DNA of 64,000 bases from Floccularia luteovirens. Its lineage: Eukaryota; Basidiomycota; Agaricomycetes; Agaricales; Squamanitaceae. The notes beneath the pieces are model-generated. The model had not been told where the DNA came from, did not search any database, and saw only the letters and a list, made by a program, of their open reading frames with translations. Position numbers and translations under genes: made by a program. The stretch's first letter is position 1. Each line of letters starts with the position of its first letter. Shown here in pieces: positions 45,603-58,945 of the stretch. Location: the NCBI GenBank assembly GCA_009739215.1, contig VSJF01000012.1, forward strand, positions 62,001-126,000, given 5' to 3'.

Positions 45603-46440
45603 ACAAAAGCCACGCTGGCCCGTTTTCGATTTTCAATACCTTGCAGGGATAACACCCTCGCTGCTCACTGTCTAATAATATTTTTCCAATCTTTTCTCTG
45701 GACTCTAAAGAAATAGCGATTACAATTTACAGCAAATCGCTTTTATACAAACTTCGTTGTTCCTTGTATTTTTATCCAAGCCAATACCACCATCGCTCCC
45801 CACCCATTTGATTTGGAACATCGTCGTACCCCCTTCCCTATGCTCATCTAACATGCATGAAAATTTTCTTTGTTTGTCGAATATATCTTTTCTCGTAGCG
45901 TAAGATCTCTAGTTTTGATTCCTTATGTCTCTCACCCTCCCTCTCCATTGATATCCGTACTTTTGTAGCTGTTTGAGAAATGTTCTGCGCTTGTTGTGTT
46001 ATGAATGGAATTGATTAAAAGTCTTAATTAAACAAATAAATATTAACAATTCTGCAATAAGGTGATTGTCGTCTTTCGCAATTGTTTGGCTGGCAAAGTG
46101 GTGTTGGTATACTAACGCATCAAGAAATTAATCATATCGCAAGCTTGAAGCCATTCACACAATTCTGATATGTATGACTCGACCGGGGGTGACTCACGTC
46201 GATGTCAGTACTAGTGTGATGATAATACTTATCAATCATTGGGCAGATGTGACAAACAATCAATGCGGAAAAAGTTCACACATGTAAGTAAAAATAACCA
46301 CTCTGCTGCAAGATATGTATGGACATGAATGATTCAAGATAGAAAAAAATTACAGTGTACATATGACTATACGACGAATCTGCGAACATATAAACTTCCT
46401 AAAATGCTTGGGGGATACTGTGTGTTTTAAATACATTAAC
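45603..46440. other. Intergenic region between the bZIP gene and NLR-A
   Basis: 3' flanks of two converging genes; AT-rich, with no gene seen. Confidence 0.5.
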
Positions 46441-49400
46441 CTATGAGCTCGTTGTCGACTCTGGATAACCTTCCTCCATGTAGAAAATATCCAGCTGGCC
46501 TGAATCTCTACCCACAGCATAATAATTGCCCGATCGCGCAAGACGGGTTGAATATGGCTGATATACCCAACACAACCTCTTTCCATCTCGCTCGCGTACA
46601 ATCCATCCATTCCTTGTGAAAACGTGCCCGCCGATCTAGTTCTGTCTCCCACCTATACAGTTTGAAGTTTACTTGCTTTCCTTCCTTCCATTCGAATATC
46701 GTTTCATTCATGTCACTTTTCACATATAACATCTTGCTGTCTTGCGAAAACTCCAATCGCCAAAGTTTTCCCTTGTTGACTGAGTGTAAGGTGCTTCACA
46801 AGTTTGCCTGTCATGGCATCGAATACGCCTAACCCTCGTGTGGAACTAGGACCATATGCTGCACCCGCAATCCAGTGTCCATCGGACGACCATGTGATTC
46901 TATCCTCGCTATTGTTTGCAGTGGGTATATTCCGCACCAAAGTAGGTTCACTTGTCGTGATATCCCAGATGCAAGTCTTTTCGAATGCGGCAACCGCTAT
47001 CTTGCGTGAGTCAGGGGAAAAGGCGATGGTACCAACAAAATGTCCTTGGATAAAGCATGTCAACGACCCAGATTGAAGAGACCAGATGCTAAATGCATCT
47101 CGAGACACGGCCGCGACACGGAGTCCATCTGGAGAGATAGTTATGAAGTGCATGGATGAGTCATGTTTTACGATTTCTGATGATGAAGATGAAGCTGTGG
47201 CCTGTGGTGTTTGTGACAGCACGACAGACAAGTCCCACATCTCGATTGTGTTGTATGATGTCAGAAGGCGACGATTTTCCGGAGAGAACGATGCGGTGAA
47301 TAGAAAGTAACCTTGGAAGGAACCAAGTGAATCCCAAGATTTCGTATTAAAGAAATGAATTTTATTAAAAGTCGAAGATGCGAGTGTGTTTCCGTCTTGT
47401 GACACAGCAAGGCCGACGATGTGAGACTTGCCATTGACTGTAACCTTCGATTCCAGTTTGACTTTCGGAGTGCAATCCCCAGATTCTAAATCCCATATAT
47501 AGATTGCGCTGTCTAGCCCACAAAAGGCTACCTGTGTGTTTTCGTGCAAGAACGTAGCCGCATACACACGGAATTGTACGGGCAGCTCCCTCAGAATCCT
47601 TCCTTTGTCGCATTCGATATCCCAAGCTCGAAGTGTTCCTTTGTCTGTCTTGTCTACCGCACGTCTGGCATCTGTGGATATTATCATTACCGTCTCTGTT
47701 TCGGGAACTGTTGTCGTCTTCTTCAACATCTTTCCTACCGCAATGTCCCAGACTTGTATCCCACCGGGTTTGGCCCCAGTAACAAGTCGTTTACCATCTT
47801 GGCTCCACGCTATAGTATAGCACTTCGCAATTTCTGCTTTGCACGTGTTGAACATGTATTTGTGCACCAGATGTGGCGTTCCAGACACGAATCGTCCCAT
47901 CAGTCGAGCCAGAAGCGAGCGTTTGACTATCCGGTGCCCAGGTGACACATCGAACACTCTTATTATGCCCCACTAATGTTTTCATCGACAATCTGATACT
48001 GGCGTCCCATATTCCCACCTCGCCATTTGATAGCCCACAGGTGATTAGGCTCCCATCGGGGGAAAGCATGGCACGACAGCCGACCGAATGGATTGGAATT
48101 GTGTGGAGGCGAGCACCCCATGCCAGATCCCGGGGTGTCATTGACTTTATGGTGGTGCTGTTGCTGTTCGCCATGTTGTAGCAGGAAGTGAGAGTACATG
48201 ATGGTGCGAGTCGTAATGAAGATATATAGAGATGCTCGGGACACGCATTAATAGGTGTATAGCATTGCAGAACTAGGCGGTGCGTATTGTCAATTAATTG
48301 CAGGATCTCGCTCCTATCCCTGGACTGTATGTTCGCCTTACAAAAATATATCAGTTACTATTAAATATTATAAATAAATCAAAACATGTACCTCACACCA
48401 TGAAAGCGCCCCAAGTAGAGCAGGCACAGCTACCTCAAGTCGATCCATATAACTTAGCACCTCTACCCAAACTAGTAGCTTTGTTCTAGCGAAATTCGTC
48501 ACTGCGTCCAAAATATCCTGACTCGGATCATTGACTTGCGACAGGTGCGTAGCCCAGTGAACGCATGAATATTGTAGGCTTGGGCTGATACATCGTTTGA
48601 CGGCATCATCCAGACCAGTTGTATCAGATTTCATGATCTTCACATCTGCTAGTTCGCAAATGTTTCTTTTCAGCAGTGGTGTCATCACCCTCAGACAGGC
48701 CAATGCGAGGCGGTGGTGGTGAATGGACGGGTCGATGTAGAATGTAGGGTTATTGCAGCGTGTGTTATTGGTGAGAAATTGCGGGAAGCTCGCGTGAAGC
48801 ATTCGTACTTCCTCATCGTCGTTCTCCGGCACAATAATCACGGAACCAAGCCTCCGTAAGATGTATTTGACGTAGTTCGCATGTACACCAACTAGGTCTT
48901 GTAACACTTTGGCTGGCACATGGTCTTGAAGCAAGGCAAGTCCGCCTAGCACAAATCGGATGTGACTCTCCATGTCGGGAATCCCGACTGCTTTGTTAAG
49001 AGCCCCCCGTAACACTGCAACGTACAGTTTGTCAAGGTCAACAAGATTGAATGCTGCGCCTGATGGGCTATTAGACAGGAGGGAATCAAGAATTTCGACT
49101 GCAAGCTCTTGATTTCTATCCAAAAAGCTGATTATCGTGGCAGCATATATGAATAATCCGGCTGCGCGTGTCGTGAGATCTTCAATGACAGTGGGACGTG
49201 CACCATACATGTCCTTGTAACACTTGAGGCTGTGTAGTCGAGTCTCCAAGAACAGCTTGACGTCTCCATCGACAGTAACCCTTGGTATCTCGTGCAACTT
49301 GAGTGGTTTCGAAATCCTTCGGATATCATCGTCATCAAGAGCATCTTGAATATGCATCTCAGGACGGCTCGTCACAAGCACCCGGACAGGGAATGGGATT

Positions 49401-50800
49401 TTGGGCAGTTGCTGCATAAACAGATAAAGTAGTCGCACCACCTCCTTTTGTGCAGCATCGGTACATTCATCAATGGCGTCCAGAACGAGCGTGATTGGGC
49501 GATGTGATGGGTGTACATTCCTCAATGGTTTGATGATCAGATCCTCGAGGTCAACTTGCAGTTGTTCACCCTGTTTCCCTCTCCGAGTGTATTCCCGAGC
49601 TGCTGCCGAAATGTGAGGGTAGAGATCTTTCTGGTTACGTGCCAACTGGTACGCAATCGTTCTGAGGACATGTGTCGTTGTATTTAACTTGTCTGCGCTA
49701 CGAACGAAGAAAAACGAGGCTCCGAGTGCGCCTTTCTTCTCCAATCTGTGAGCCATTTCAAATGCGATGGTGGATTTTCCGGTTCCAGCACCACCGCTGA
49801 TGACATAAATGAAAGAGTTGCCTTGGCTCGAGTCAGATCGGAGGGTCCATCCTTCGAGCTCTTCAATTAATGCGGTCCTGGTACCCGGCAATGTACCTGA
49901 TGTTGTCGGATTCAAGCCCGAGGTGTACCCAGCGTTGACGGGTGCGAGCTTTTCTAGAGCATTTTCGTCGACTGTAAGGTGGGCAATGAGCATGTAGTCA
50001 CGAAAGTTAGGTGGTGAAACATACGCTGTTGCTGCTGTCTGCGTTTAATGACCTACAACCTGAAGTCAATAAAGTAGTCAAAGTAAAAAGGCAAGGTTCG
50101 TACTTCAATGTCATTCACAATGCCGTTCATCAACATCTCAAGGGTGATTCCGTTCTGAATCTGTGATTTGTGTCATTGCAGAGCATCAGATGGGGTCAAC
50201 GGGGAAAAACTATACCTGGAATTTTCTAGTTGCATTTTCAATACCCACTTGGATCCTCATTAATGTACTCGCGTTTTTCGAACTTAGTAACAATCCAAAG
50301 AATCCCTTTCTCGAGGTTATTTGCATCATTGATCAGGTCTTTCAGGTCTCTATGATTATTAAGGTTATACATGAAGTCATTGTTAAATATCACGATCACC
50401 AACTTTTCCAGGGTAACAACTTCTCTCTTTCAGCTCAGGCGAGGTTACTAGACGAGTATGTGCCAAGTTGTCGTCATCGTTCCCTACAAGAGACTCTGCC
50501 TTTTGCCTCGTCTCATCGATGATCAACATAAGTGTTTTTATATTTTTTGCCAAATCCTCTCGTGTGTCATCATTCCCTCTGGCGACCTGATCCACGAGAT
50601 CTTTCAATCCACACGTAGATAAAGAATAGTATTATTAAAACCTACCAGAACCATATCAATTAGTGCGGACAGCGCTGAAACATGCGCCTGATAACCCCGG
50701 AATAGGGAACAAGCTAAGGGGCTCCTTTGTAGTATCTAGAATCCGCTTCGTCCCATGTCAGAATATCGTTGATGCGTTGATCTCTGCTAGAGGGTGACAT
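46441..50800 (-). pseudogene. NLR-A: NACHT-WD40 NOD-like receptor (STAND), frame-disrupted
   Basis: Fungal NLR thought to act in non-self recognition and programmed cell death. Exon order matches NLR-B: exon 1 (50646-50800, MSPSSRDQRINDIL...), exon 2 with VARGNDDTREDLAKNI, exon 3 ending VGIENATRKFQ, exon 4 IQNGITLEMLMNGIVNDIE, then a long NACHT exon (up to 49971) with Walker A GGAGTGKST and Walker B LVLDAIDECTD, in frame to LSWCE. An intron follows, then ANIQSRDRSEILQL and the WD40 propeller, ending at 46441 after MEEGYPESTTSS. Against NLR-B/C the coding exons need seven single-base corrections, all insertions: two in exon 1, one in exon 2 (about 50424), one in exon 3 (about 50302) and three in the WD40 part (about 47820, 46765, 46609). 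The 541-residue NACHT ORF is undamaged. Transcribed away from NLR-B. Confidence 0.82.
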
Positions 50801-51555
50801 CGTTGACCGTTTCTAGATTATCGGAGGGGTTAGAAGTTTAGTTTCAGTGGCAATGGACAGGTTGGACACGACGCACGTATCGATGAAGAAATGACCCAGC
50901 TACGGTATTCGTATAAGAAATTCAATACATATAGCAGTCAATCTACACGAGTTCTCCTCGTGGCCCATTTTACCCGTTTTCGCATGTCCGATTTGACAGG
51001 TTGTTTATTTTGTGGTAAAGCGTGTGAAGCTGAGTACCAGTATGTCACAGTACCCAGCATGTCCGCTTGTCGAGCTACATTATATAACTACATAGATGAG
51101 TAATGTGCGTCTAAAGGTGAAATTGTATGATTGACCACTTGTTTAATTGCAACATAACAAACCTTATTCCAACATAAGCGCCTCATCAACAAAGTTCAGG
51201 TCACATGCTTGTTGCAACATTTTATCAGGCACAAGGCCCACTAACATCATAGTGGTAGTCATTACTTCGTTAATATACCAAGTTGAAGACGTATTTGACA
51301 AATATACCCAATGCCGCGGGCACTCAAGAGGGTTAGCCTGTCAGATCGGTCATGCGATACTGTGCGGCGTCGGGGTGGTGATTGATATATATTTCTCGCC
51401 TCATACATGTACCATGGTCAAGACGCTTGCTCGTTTGGAACACATGGAGTAACCGAAGTAATGGTGCAAGGCAAACACAGAAGGTACGGGGAGGAACAAA
51501 ATCCTTCAATCAATTAGATATTTACTAGCACCAGCTTTGGTGGATCACTAGTTAG

Positions 51556-51743
51556 CTATCGTGGTATCATGAATTCGATGGCGCTCTGGCATTCGGCGGG
51601 GTGCAAGAAGACATGTCTGAAGCGACACCTACGAAGTTGTTCTACTCCATTGCCTAATGCTATTTCTTCGTCCTGATCAATTTCTGGAAGTTTACTGAAC
51701 TGTGGAATGTGGGTATTGGCTTGATTTGTGATTTAGGAGTAGA
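51556..51743 (-). CDS. Small coding-like ORF, unknown (possible terminal exon)
   Basis: Reverse-strand frame of about 60 codons with acceptor-like AG sites at its 5' end. It reads HIPQFSKLPEIDQDEEIALG, then NGVEQLRRCRFRHVFLHPAE, then CQSAIEFMIPR and stop. The amino-acid mix looks coding, but I recognise no family and see no start. It could be the last exon of an unannotated gene in the NLR spacer, or chance. Confidence 0.22.
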
Positions 51744-51950
51744 TTTCAGTTTGTCTGCCATAGTACGAGAACGCTTGAGTTGGTTACTAGTTGTAACTTC
51801 GTTTTGAGTATGAGGAGTGGCATGGGAGATATCGGCTCAATCCTTTTCGAGTGACGGAGAGGAGATGTAAGCGTATGTTTCTTTGACGGAGTGTTATGAT
51901 GCTTGTGTATCCTTAGAGGGTGATAACATCATCTATAACTGTAATCTAGC

Positions 51951-52103
51951 TTAACATGGGGGCACGTTTTCCTTTCTTCGCTGGTGTAACCAGCCAATGA
52001 CATCCGTGTCATTCCGTTCAGGTTCCGTGTCTTCTCTCTGCTTCTTTGGGGGAGTCTTCAGATGGTAGCTCGCGCAATCCGCAATCTCTGCTTTGTAGGT
52101 CAT
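51951..52103 (-). CDS. Small coding-like ORF, unknown (50 codons)
   Basis: ATG-started reverse-strand ORF reading MTYKAEIADCASYHLKTPPK, then KQREDTEPERNDTDVIGWLH, then QRRKENVPPC and stop. It is hydrophilic, without a signal peptide or known motif. Another frame is also open through much of the same stretch (to 52245), so coding status is weak. Confidence 0.2.
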   Translation of the reverse strand: MTYKAEIADCASYHLKTPPKKQREDTEPERNDTDVIGWLHQRRKENVPPC

Positions 52104-52249
52104 CGCTTGGTTGGCGGTTTTGGAGCTTTGGTTTTAGTGCAGAGGGTAGCCGCTTTTCTGCCTCAAAATTCGTGTCTCCAATGATTTGCATTACAGATCC
52201 AATTATTTCAAAATGTAATGGACGAGTTCCACAGAAATATTGCACTACA

Positions 52250-55200
52250 AATTGATAATTAATGTTTATGATCTAATTGAAATTCCAGATAATCGAACCA
52301 TTACACCAATTGTCGAGTAATGTTTATAACCGACGAGACCGATATCCCACATACTTCTCATATAGATCTTCGTAACCAATCGTACGTCCTGATATTCGTC
52401 CGGTTCTTCTGAGAGCTGCTGTACAAGCTGAAGTGCTTAGGCATGATGCTATGAGCCTAGTACTTAGAGTCAAGACACGGTTATAACGCGTCCGCTCACA
52501 GTCACACCAATTTTGGACAACGGTTTTTTATAAGTCGCATCCAGAATTGAAGTCGTGTTTTAACATAAATTATTGTTTTGCTGAATCAAGGCGAAGGCTT
52601 CGGTAAAAGATCCGAAAGAGAACATCAACAAACCGTCAAACCAGTTTCAGTATAACAACCGCGCCACCGAACTTACTCTATTCGGCACCCCTAAGTACGA
52701 AACTGCCCTGAATTGTCAAGAATTCGAACGTGCTCCCCAACATGTCACTCGGACCTCCGGAATGAAGGTGGCAAAATATATTCATTTCCGTACACCACTG
52801 GATGCATATGCTCGGACCTAATAACTGGGTTCGTTGGTTGACCAAAGCCTCTTGACAGAGTCAAGTGTTTCGTCCATCGACACAGTAATTCCTGCCCCAA
52901 TCTGCCCATTGCCTCCTCGTACTGCGTTCAATGTCCCCATCCAAAGCAGATCGCAGAATCGATGCTATCCTAACTGCAGCAAAACAGGTCCTGGACATTT
53001 CAAAGGATTTGCTAGGATTTTGCCCAATCCCAGGCCTTCCAGGTGCCGCCTCTGTGCTATCCAGTCTCATAGATATGATCCTCGTGAGTGCTTGCATTGC
53101 ATCGCTGTGGCTAGTGTGTTCATTGAACTGATCAATTAGAAAGTGAGAGGAAATGAAGAAACCAGGAGAGATTTAGCAAAGAAAATAGCAGAGCTGGCGT
53201 CTGTCATGGAGAGAACAATGAAACAAGCCAGTTATGTGCCAGAAACAGATGATAGAACACGGCGCCGACTGGTCACTTCCCCAGAGCTAGAGAAGAGGAT
53301 ATCAACTCTCAAAAGGTTTGTCGAGATAATGACTAGTGTCTGCTTTACTCATTTCATTTGTGGATACAGTGATCTAGAAGATCTAACGAACAAAGCAGAA
53401 GAACTTCAAGAAGGATCCTTCCGTGGTTTTCTGCTCAGCAAAAGGAATGCAGAAATGTTATCGAATATTAGGGTCGGAATTGAAGATGCAACTAGAAAGT
53501 TTTCTGTATGTGGTCATTACACTCATTGTCATATACTCCTGCTTATAATATTGCATATGTCATGCAGATTGAGGGCGAGATAACCATCGAACTCCTTGTC
53601 AACGGGATTGTAAATGCTCATATGTATGATGGTGAGATTTTGTAACAAAAATAGACATTTTGCTCATTATAAACGCCCTTGCAGACGACGAAAGGGTTCT
53701 GGAAAGGCTCGCACCTGTCAATGCTGGATACACATCAGCACTGAACCCGACAACAGCAGGCACATTGCCAGGTACTAGGACTGCGCTGATCGAGGAGCTT
53801 GAAGGATGGACGCTTCGATCTCGGTCAAGTCAGGGCAGTTCTTTCATATACGTCGTAGGTGGTGGTGCTGGAACTGGAAAATCCACGATCGCATTTGAGA
53901 TGGCTCAAAGGCTAGAGAAGGCAGGTGCACTCGGAGCCTCGTTTTTCTTCGTTCGTGGTGCCGATAAATTAAACACAACGACACATGTCCTGAGAACGAT
54001 TGCCTACCAGTTGGCGCGTAAACAGAAGAATCTCTATCCTCACATAACAGCAGCAGCCAGGGAGTACGCTCAGGGGGGGAAACAGGGTGAACAACTGCAA
54101 GTGGATCTCGAGGATCTGATCATCAAACCACTGAGGAATGTACCTCGATCACACCGCCCAATCACGCTCGTTCTAGATGCATTGGATGAATGTACCGATG
54201 CGGCACAAAAGGAAGTGGTGCGACTACTTTATCTACTTATGCAAGAACTACCAAAGATCCGATTTCCTGTGCGGGTGCTTGTGACGAGCCGTCCTGAGAT
54301 GCATATTCAAGATGCTCTCAATGATGACGATATCCGAAGGGTTTCGGAACCGCCCTTAAAGTTACACGAGATACCAAGGGTGATTGTCGATGCAGACATC
54401 AAACTTTTCCTAGAAGCACGATTGAAGGTTCTCAGGTGTTACAAGAATGTGTACAATGCACGTCCTAGTGTTGTCGAAGACCTCACGGAGCGTGCAGCCG
54501 GGCTGTTTATCTATGTCGATACCGTTGTCAAATTTCTGGCTAAAAATCCCTACCACGCAGTTAGCGTCCTCGAGGCTCTCTTATCCAACAATCCATCAGA
54601 TGCAGCGTTCAGTCTGAAGAATCTCGACAAGTTGTATATTGCAATATTACAAAATGCGCTCGATGACACCCGCCTGGAAATTCCGCATATGGAGGAACAT
54701 ATCCAAGTCGTCCTTGGTAGTCTAGCTTTACTTCAAGACCACTTGTCGGCTACAGTTTTGCAGGATCTGGTTGGCATTCCGATGGGCGATATCCAGGACA
54801 TCCTAAGTCGACTTGGATCTGTGATCCTGAAGCCAGAAACAGACGCCGCAGAGATACGGATGCTTCATGCGAGCTTTCCTCAATTCCTGATTGATATGCA
54901 GCGTTGTACCGATCCCAAGTTCTACATAAAACCGGTATTACACCACCGTCGGCTAGCATGGACCTGTTTGGAAGTGATGACAGCAAGACACCCACTCAAA
55001 AGAAACATTTGTGAACTGGAAGATCCGACGAGGATGAAATCTGATATTCTTGGTCTACATGACATTACTCTGTGTATTCCGCCAAGCCTACAATATTCGT
55101 GTGCCCACTGGGCTACACATCTTTCCCAATGCAATGGTCCAGACCGTGATATATCGAATGCAGTGACACACTTCGTGAGAACAAAGTTGCTGGTATGGGT

Positions 55201-57205
55201 AGAGGCACTGAGCTACATGGGCCGTCTTGAAGTTGCTGTTCCAGCTTTGCTTGCAGCGCTATCATGGTGTGAGGTATGTATCTTGACTGATCGACAGATG
55301 GATACAGAAGATACTGATATATTTTTGAAGGTAAACTCGCAGGACGAGGACAAGTACGAAGTGATCCAATTAATCAATGACACATACCGCATAGTCCTGC
55401 AATGTTACAAACCCATCAATGACTGTCCTGAACACTTGTATATATCGACATCTCTACTGGCGCCATCATGTGTTTCCATACCGCAACACAACTACTCCCA
55501 TCTCACCATAAAATCATTAACACCTCGAGATTCAGCATGGGGTACTTGTCTCTACACGGTTCCAAAGTATTCTGTCGGCTGTCGTGCAATGCATTCCCCC
55601 GATGGGCGATTAATTGCCTCCGGGTTGCGGAATGGGGATGTATGTATATGGGATGCCAGCATCGGCTTACTAAAGAGGACGCTAGTGGGTCATACCAAAT
55701 GCATCTTATGTGTCGCATGGTCGCCCGATAAGCAGTCACTTGCCTCCGGTTCTGCAGACGGGACGATTCGTGTGTGGAATGCTACGTCTGGTGCACGAAT
55801 ACATATTCAAGGCGTGCATAGTAGGAATTGTGAAGTGTATGTTATTGCGTGGCGTCGAGACGGAAGGCAGCTTGTTACTGGGGCTAAGCCAGGTGGTATA
55901 AAAGTGTGGGACATTGCAGTTGGCAAGGAGTTGAAGGAGAGGATGACTGTCCCTGCGATAGAGAGGGTGATGATCATATCCAGGGATGCTAGATATGCAG
56001 TAGCTAGGACAGCTCGAAGACTTCAACTTTGGGATATCGGATGCAGCAATGGTAGGATTCTGAAGGAGTTGCCCGTACGATTTGTCGCATATTCAGCCGT
56101 ATTTCTGCACAACGACACACAGGTTGCCTTCTGTGGGCGAGACAAGGCGATTCACGTGTGGGGCTTGGAATCTGGTGGATGCACTCCCAAAGTCAGGCCA
56201 AAATCTAGAATCAATCGGGAGGACCGGTTCATTGAAGGCATCGCTCTATCCCAAGATGGCAACACCCTCGCCTCGTCAACTGGAGATCAAGTCCATTTGT
56301 TCAACACAAGATCCTGGGATTCACTTGGTTCATTCCAAGGCTCTTTTTATCTCACCGCATCATTCTCTCCTGATGATCGCCGTCTCCTAACGTCATATGC
56401 CACAATCAGGGTGTGGGACTTGACTTCCGTGCTTTCACCAAAACGACAGATAATTTCATCCACTTTACCAAATGTAAAACACGAGTCAGCTATATATTTC
56501 GTAACTGTTTCCTTGAATGGTGAACGTGTAGCAGCTGTGTCTCGCGGGTCAGTCAGTATCTGGTCTCTCCAATCTGGATCGTTATTCTGCACTATTCAAG
56601 GATCTTTCGCTGGTAGCGCCACGTTCTCCCCTGATATGCAAAAGGTTGCAGTTGGTGAAAGATCCAAGATTAGCATATGGGACATCACGACCGCTCAACC
56701 TACTCTGACGCAGAGCATACCCACTGCAAACAATGACGGTGATAAGGTATCATGGTCACCTGACGGTCATTGGCTTGCTGGTGCGGCACATGGTCCCGAT
56801 ACTTTGGCTCGAGGACTGGGCGTATTCGACACAATGACAGGTCAACTTGTGAAATATCTGAAGATCAGCAATCAGGAGGTATTTTGGGATGTGGAGTTCT
56901 CGCATGACAATACTATGTTATACGCACGATGCGACCGCGATGAAATGATATTGAAATGGAAGGAAGGGGAGCAAGTCAACCTTGAGCAGCACGGTTGGGA
57001 GACAGAACTACAACGGCGGGAGAAGTTCCGCGAAGATGCATGGATTATACGCGACCGTGATGGAAAGAGGTTATGTTGGGTACAGCAGCAATATCAAGAA
57101 CGCATAGTGCGATGGGGTAATTATTATGTTATAGGTCAAGATTCAGGCCGGTTGGATATTTTGCACATCGAGGAAAGATCTGTAAACACGGAAAACGGCT
57201 CATAG
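52250..57205 (+). repeat. Tandem segmental duplication, unit 1 (NLR-B and upstream)
   Basis: Matches unit 2 (about 58090-63224) in the same orientation. Gene starts are 6015 bp apart and stops 6019 bp apart. Shared non-coding landmarks include the CATCGACACAGTA block about 45-70 nt before each ATG, and an AAGCTGAAGTGC block near 52425 and 58330. Confidence 0.75.
52931..57205 (+). CDS. NLR-B: intact NACHT-WD40 NOD-like receptor (STAND ATPase)
   Basis: Six exons: 52931-53083, 53140-53315, 53370-53505, 53568-53631, 53685-55273 and 55331-57205. They give about 1330 residues with no stop. Residues 1-176 form a helical N-terminal domain (LLGFCPIPGLPGAASVLSSL, then KVRGNEETRRDLAKKIAEL) like the MLKL/HeLo-type bundle seen in many basidiomycete NLRs. 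The NACHT has Walker A GGGAGTGKST at about 235-244, Walker B ITLVLDALDE at about 336-345 and VLVTSRPE (sensor), followed by a winged-helix/linker segment. About nine WD40 blades from roughly residue 780 include VCIWDASIG, TIRVWNATSG, IKVWDIAVG, IHVWGLESG, IRVWDLTSV, VSIWSLQSG and ISIWDITTA. The 57 nt intron at 55274-55330 is inferred from the two paralogues; it has no in-frame stop, so reading through it gives a falsely longer protein. Likely cytosolic; ligand unknown. Confidence 0.9.
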
Positions 57206-58945
57206 CTTAACATACATGGTATCACACGACAAAGTACCTAATATATGCCATGTTATCTCCCATCTTCATAATCCATAGCTTTGCTTATAAGTTGGGAATG
57301 GAAATTTTCACAGGTGGAAATAATGTACCCATTACACATTTGATCGTGCATCCACGGAAAATGCCCTTTGTCTTGATCCTAGGAAGTCTAATTCATGTAT
57401 TGCGACACTTCCAGTTGTGTGGTAGTCTAGTTCATCATAACAGCGCTAAGTCCATATTCTCATGCACTCCTTTTGTTGGAGGAGTGTCGGATCTATGTGT
57501 CATTCCCCATACCAAAATTTTTTCACAAGCTCTTGACATCGAAGGTCGAAGTTTACGGTAGTCGAAGTTTTAATAACTCGGCACTTCTTGTAACCTATAC
57601 CTAATGGGTAATGTTGTGCAACATATGATATTAAACATAACTCACAACATCTTACTATACAGTGCTAGCCGTGAAAAACCTAACGCCCGCACGGGTTGAC
57701 AGTTCTTGCTAATACGCTTGAGTATATGTGACTAGGGCGTGAATGAATTAGGTCATGACAATAGGACGTCTTCATCTACCTGACGAGCTCTTATAGCTAT
57801 GGTCAAGTTCATGAGCAGTAAAGAAACAGCCAGAAAATGGATATCCGAGTCATATTGTCCAGATTCCTTGTCAATTGTCCGCTTCTTCGGAGACGTAGCC
57901 CGCATAACCTTTGGTTGATGGGTGATCGTTTCGTTGATGACGTTCAAGTCATTTGTTTTACTGGGGAGAGTGGTTTTTTTACTGTATCATCAACAATGCG
58001 CATCTTGAGTTGTATTTTGCATTCAGTTGTTTCAAAATAGAATTGAAAAGTTTCGCAGAAACTTTGTAATGTCGAGAAATTTGCAGTAGAGTTGATATTA
58101 ATCAATGTTTATGCTCCAATTTCAGTCAATCGAAACCTACTTACTTTGAATGCACTACATATCCAATGAAAAAACTACATTTCACTTGTGGATTATATCG
58201 ATTATCGAGCTGTATTGAAGCAAGGGTTAAAATGAAAAATTGACAAAGACAGTATCTCGGCCGCATACTTCTCATCTCATCATATGTTCTAATCATTCTC
58301 CTGTTCTCTAGAGAGCTGCCTGTATAAGCTGAAGTGCAACTTTCGTAAAAGTCTGATTTTCCGAGCACGATGCTATTTGAGCGTCCTTCCGCGAGACGTC
58401 ACCACATGAGCACGGATACTAAGTAAACCAACTCATAACCAGAGCCTGTCCCAGTTTCGGTGCTTGTCGAAGCACGGAGATAGCCAACTACCTAGACTCG
58501 TTAAAAGTCACGGTCACACAGATTTTCAATGTTCAACATGTACAGTACCTTAGCTCGGATCTTGGGGATGGAGCTTGAAGTTTTGAAGATGGTCAAACAT
58601 ATCCCATGTTCATTTTGTAAACAGCTGTTCAAACAGAATGACTAGGTCAGCTTATTAAACTCTCCAGTGGGGGGAAAGGTACTCATAAACCGCTTTTTCT
58701 AGCAGTGATTCATGGGCGTCACTACATGTATTGAACCATGTCCACATTTGCGGGTGCCTTGGAATACTTATTAACCTTCTCATCAAAGTTGACATGTGAG
58801 AGTGACGGTACCACTGCCTCGTGTATGTTCAAAGACGCCCGTTGTTGGATACTTAACAGAATCAAGAATTTAACCCATCGACACAGTACTACTTGTCCAT
58901 TACCACCAAAACCAACCAATCATTATACCTCTCACACCGTGTTCA
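57206..58945. other. Spacer between NLR-B and NLR-C
   Basis: Contains the NLR-B 3' flank and, from about 58090, a diverged copy of the NLR-B upstream region. No independent gene recognised. Confidence 0.5.

Larger units (their letters stand above)
50801..52930. promoter_or_regulatory. Divergent spacer between NLR-A and NLR-B
   Basis: 2.1 kb serving as 5' region for both receptors. Its right part (from about 52250) resembles the region upstream of NLR-C. Two small coding-like reverse-strand ORFs are listed separately; otherwise no gene was recognised. Confidence 0.45.

Noticed and set aside
52931..53631. HET-s type amyloid motif at the NLR N terminus
   Set aside because: The segment is a helical, charged domain; no 21-residue amyloid repeat pattern with G/N turns was seen.
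55274..55330. Treating NLR-B as one uninterrupted exon from 53685 to 57205
   Set aside because: Both paralogues require an intron at the same codon, and B keeps GT and AG at the matching positions.
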